From Bacteriovoracaceae bacterium (GTDB taxonomy: Bacteria; Bdellovibrionota; Bacteriovoracia; Bacteriovoracales; Bacteriovoracaceae), in contig SKIL01000174.1 of assembly GCA_007116425.1 (NCBI GenBank), forward strand, positions 1-6,352: a DNA stretch of 6,352 nt, in the 5' to 3' direction. This document shows, in pieces, positions 4,969 to 6,352 of the stretch. Under the pieces are notes generated by a model that had not been told where the DNA came from, searched no databases, and saw only the letters and a list, made by a program, of their open reading frames with translations. The position numbers and the translations under genes are program-made. Each line of letters begins with the position of its first letter. Within the stretch, counting starts at the first letter, position 1.

Positions 4969-6352
4969 ATGAAATACGGTACATTATCGACGAACAGCAA
5001 TCATATTGAAGGATGGACGATATCTACTGACGAAATAGAAAGAAGCATGCAAGGTCATTACATACAATCAGCAGAGGAAATAAAACCGTGCGGTTGTGGA
5101 ATAAAACAATCTCTCAAACACGTGGTTTACCCGGCCTTGAAGCAATGTAGGTTCAGCAATATACGAGTTGATGCCGATGTTCAAGATGGACAATTTCAAG
5201 AAGTAAAAAGAATTATTTTATCTCGAGAAAGATTTTTAGAAAAAAAATTCTCACTGTTGCCCTATGTTAAGGACTTTGGGCCAAACACAATAATTGAGCT
5301 GTACTCAACTTCAACCAGCTTTTTAAAGCAATCTCAAAAGGCAAAAGAAGAGTTTTTAACATTTATAAATAGGAAGTCAGAACTCATCCAGGAAATCAAT
5401 CAATATCAGAGAGAAAAAAGCCTTGAAAATATCGCATTCGGCAAAGGACATACAATCATTGCTGGAGGAGATATTGTCATGCTCGACTTCATCAAAACTA
5501 AAAAAAATGCACTTTTTAGTACAATTTCTAACAATGACACGATTGTGACTGCTGACTCTTTAATCAAAACAACTTGTATGCCTAGTGTTTTCACTGCACT
5601 TAATAACTCTCTTAATGACCTCTACGTACACGGAGTGTGCGACAAACTAAAGATTTTTCCATGTTACGCAGTTAACTCACAATCAAAAGAGCGGATTGAA
5701 GAGCTTATTTCAGACTTCATACAATTTCACAAAGAAAGAGGGGTTGAGATTGAAGATCTTCACAAAGAAGACCGTCTAATAAACCAATCTATGAATATCA
5801 TTGGAGCTACATCAATAGGTGAAACGGATCGACAACCAATCAGTCTTTCCAATTTGACACCAGGAGACAAGGTTATTGTAACCAAACCCCTCGGCGACCT
5901 TGCGTTCCTTGCACTATACCGTAGTAAATATTTTACAAGCGATAAGTTAAATCAAGCAGACTATCAAAAAAGACTGAATGTCTTGCAAACAATGACAACT
6001 TCAAATTATCTAATTTCAAAAATAATAAAAAAGTATCGTCCAAAAAAGAACGAATCTTTTAACCGCTCTAAACACATCAACGTTGTGACTGATATAAGTG
6101 GTCCAGGACTTCAAGTTCTAGAAGAGGCGGCACAGCTAAGCAAGGTAAACCTTCGGATCAAAAATATCAACTTTAAATATCAAGAGAGTCTAAGAAATTA
6201 CCGAAGAAACTATACAACAAGTACAAATGGAGCACTTGTTATAAGTGCGCATAGTAAAGTAATTGAGAATGTGCACAAAGAACTAGAAAGTATTGGACTA
6301 AAAGAAGTATGGGAACTTGGAGAGATTCTTGAGAAAAGTGATAACCCTAAAA
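4969..6352 (+). CDS. SelD/PurM-superfamily protein (selenophosphate synthetase-like), 3'-truncated
   Basis: The frame is open from ATG 4969 to the edge (461 codons) and probably lacks only a few residues. Landmarks follow SelD in order. CGCGIK (41-46) resembles its catalytic CGCK, AGGDIVMLD (165-173) the DDAAV strand, TADS (194-197) the TTD metal site and NNSLNDLYVHG (212-222) NAxSDxYAMGG. LTPGDKVIVTKPLG (296-309) is the clear superfamily linker; TDISGPG (374-380) matches TDVTGFG and TSTNGALVISA (417-427) matches TSGGLLLAV. SelD makes selenophosphate from selenide and ATP; other relatives (PurM, ThiL, HypE) phosphorylate or cyclise different substrates. Differences: the Cys motif has Gly-Ile before the Lys, about 120 residues (47-165) are inserted before the first Asp strand, and the SelD GGH motif is not found. 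The true reaction is therefore uncertain. A weak GGA lies six bases before the ATG. It is translationally coupled to the transporter; I would not name it selD. Confidence 0.78.
   Translation, partial: MKYGTLSTNSNHIEGWTISTDEIERSMQGHYIQSAEEIKPCGCGIKQSLKHVVYPALKQCRFSNIRVDADVQDGQFQEVKRIILSRERFLEKKFSLLPYVKDFGPNTIIELYSTSTSFLKQSQKAKEEFLTFINRKSELIQEINQYQREKSLENIAFGKGHTIIAGGDIVMLDFIKTKKNALFSTISNNDTIVTADSLIKTTCMPSVFTALNNSLNDLYVHGVCDKLKIFPCYAVNSQSKERIEELISDFIQFHKERGVEIEDLHKEDRLINQSMNIIGATSIGETDRQPISLSNLTPGDKVIVTKPLGDLAFLALYRSKYFTSDKLNQADYQKRLNVLQTMTTSNYLISKIIKKYRPKKNESFNRSKHINVVTDISGPGLQVLEEAAQLSKVNLRIKNINFKYQESLRNYRRNYTTSTNGALVISAHSKVIENVHKELESIGLKEVWELGEILEKSDNPK

Noticed and set aside
5406..5594. Minus-strand frame inside the SelD-like gene
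   Set aside because: It lies antisense to the conserved TADS/NNSLNDLY region and is hydrophobic only as a by-product of the opposite strand.
5751..5760. GAAGATCTTC palindrome
   Set aside because: A single 10-bp palindrome inside coding sequence, with no repeats or regulatory context; expected by chance.
669..6352. Co-occurrence of an FGE/EgtB-fold protein and a SelD homologue, as in the selenoneine (SenA/SenB/SenC) pathway
   Set aside because: The FGE-like protein is an exported lipoprotein without the expected active site, is on the other strand and 3.4 kb away, and there is no glycosyltransferase. The similarity is at fold level only.

Overview
This 6.35-kb window is AT-rich bacterial DNA with compact genes and several non-ATG starts (GTG and TTG placed by good Shine-Dalgarno sites). 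Two of the five genes encode predicted lipoproteins, so the host is Gram-negative-like. Low GC combined with an FGE-domain lipoprotein and a kinase-fold lipoprotein is the style I associate with Bdellovibrionota / Bacteriovorax-type predators. That placement is inference; there is no rRNA or marker gene here to test it.

Layout, left to right. (1) 1-672, plus strand: the 3' part of a class I SAM-dependent methyltransferase whose start lies outside the window. (2) 669-1583, minus strand: a lipoprotein with a formylglycine-generating-enzyme-like (SUMF1/FGE-sulfatase) domain, sharing a TTAA stop overlap with gene 1. (3) 1584-1925: an AT-rich intergenic stretch with no convincing gene. (4) 1926-2636, plus strand: a P-loop kinase of the guanylate kinase / PhnN (ribose 1,5-bisphosphokinase) type. 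(5) 2605-4005, minus strand: a long lipoprotein whose N-terminal half resembles the PI3K/HipA-like kinase fold but whose catalytic loop is degenerate; its 3' end overlaps gene 4 tail to tail by 32 bp. (6) A 99-bp divergent intergenic region carrying a 13-bp tandem duplication. (7) 4105-4968, plus strand: a ten-helix EamA/DMT-family transporter. (8) 4969 to the window end, plus strand: a SelD/PurM-superfamily (selenophosphate synthetase-like) protein that begins on the base after the transporter stop codon, in the same frame, and runs off the edge.

The only firm operon is transporter plus SelD-like protein. The other genes alternate in strand and look like independent units. The part most worth following is this pair: a divergent SelD-like enzyme, with a modified Cys motif and a large insertion, coupled to a small-molecule exporter/importer. 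The degenerate kinase-like lipoprotein transcribed divergently from the pair is also worth following. No tRNA, rRNA, CRISPR array, insertion sequence or attachment site was seen.
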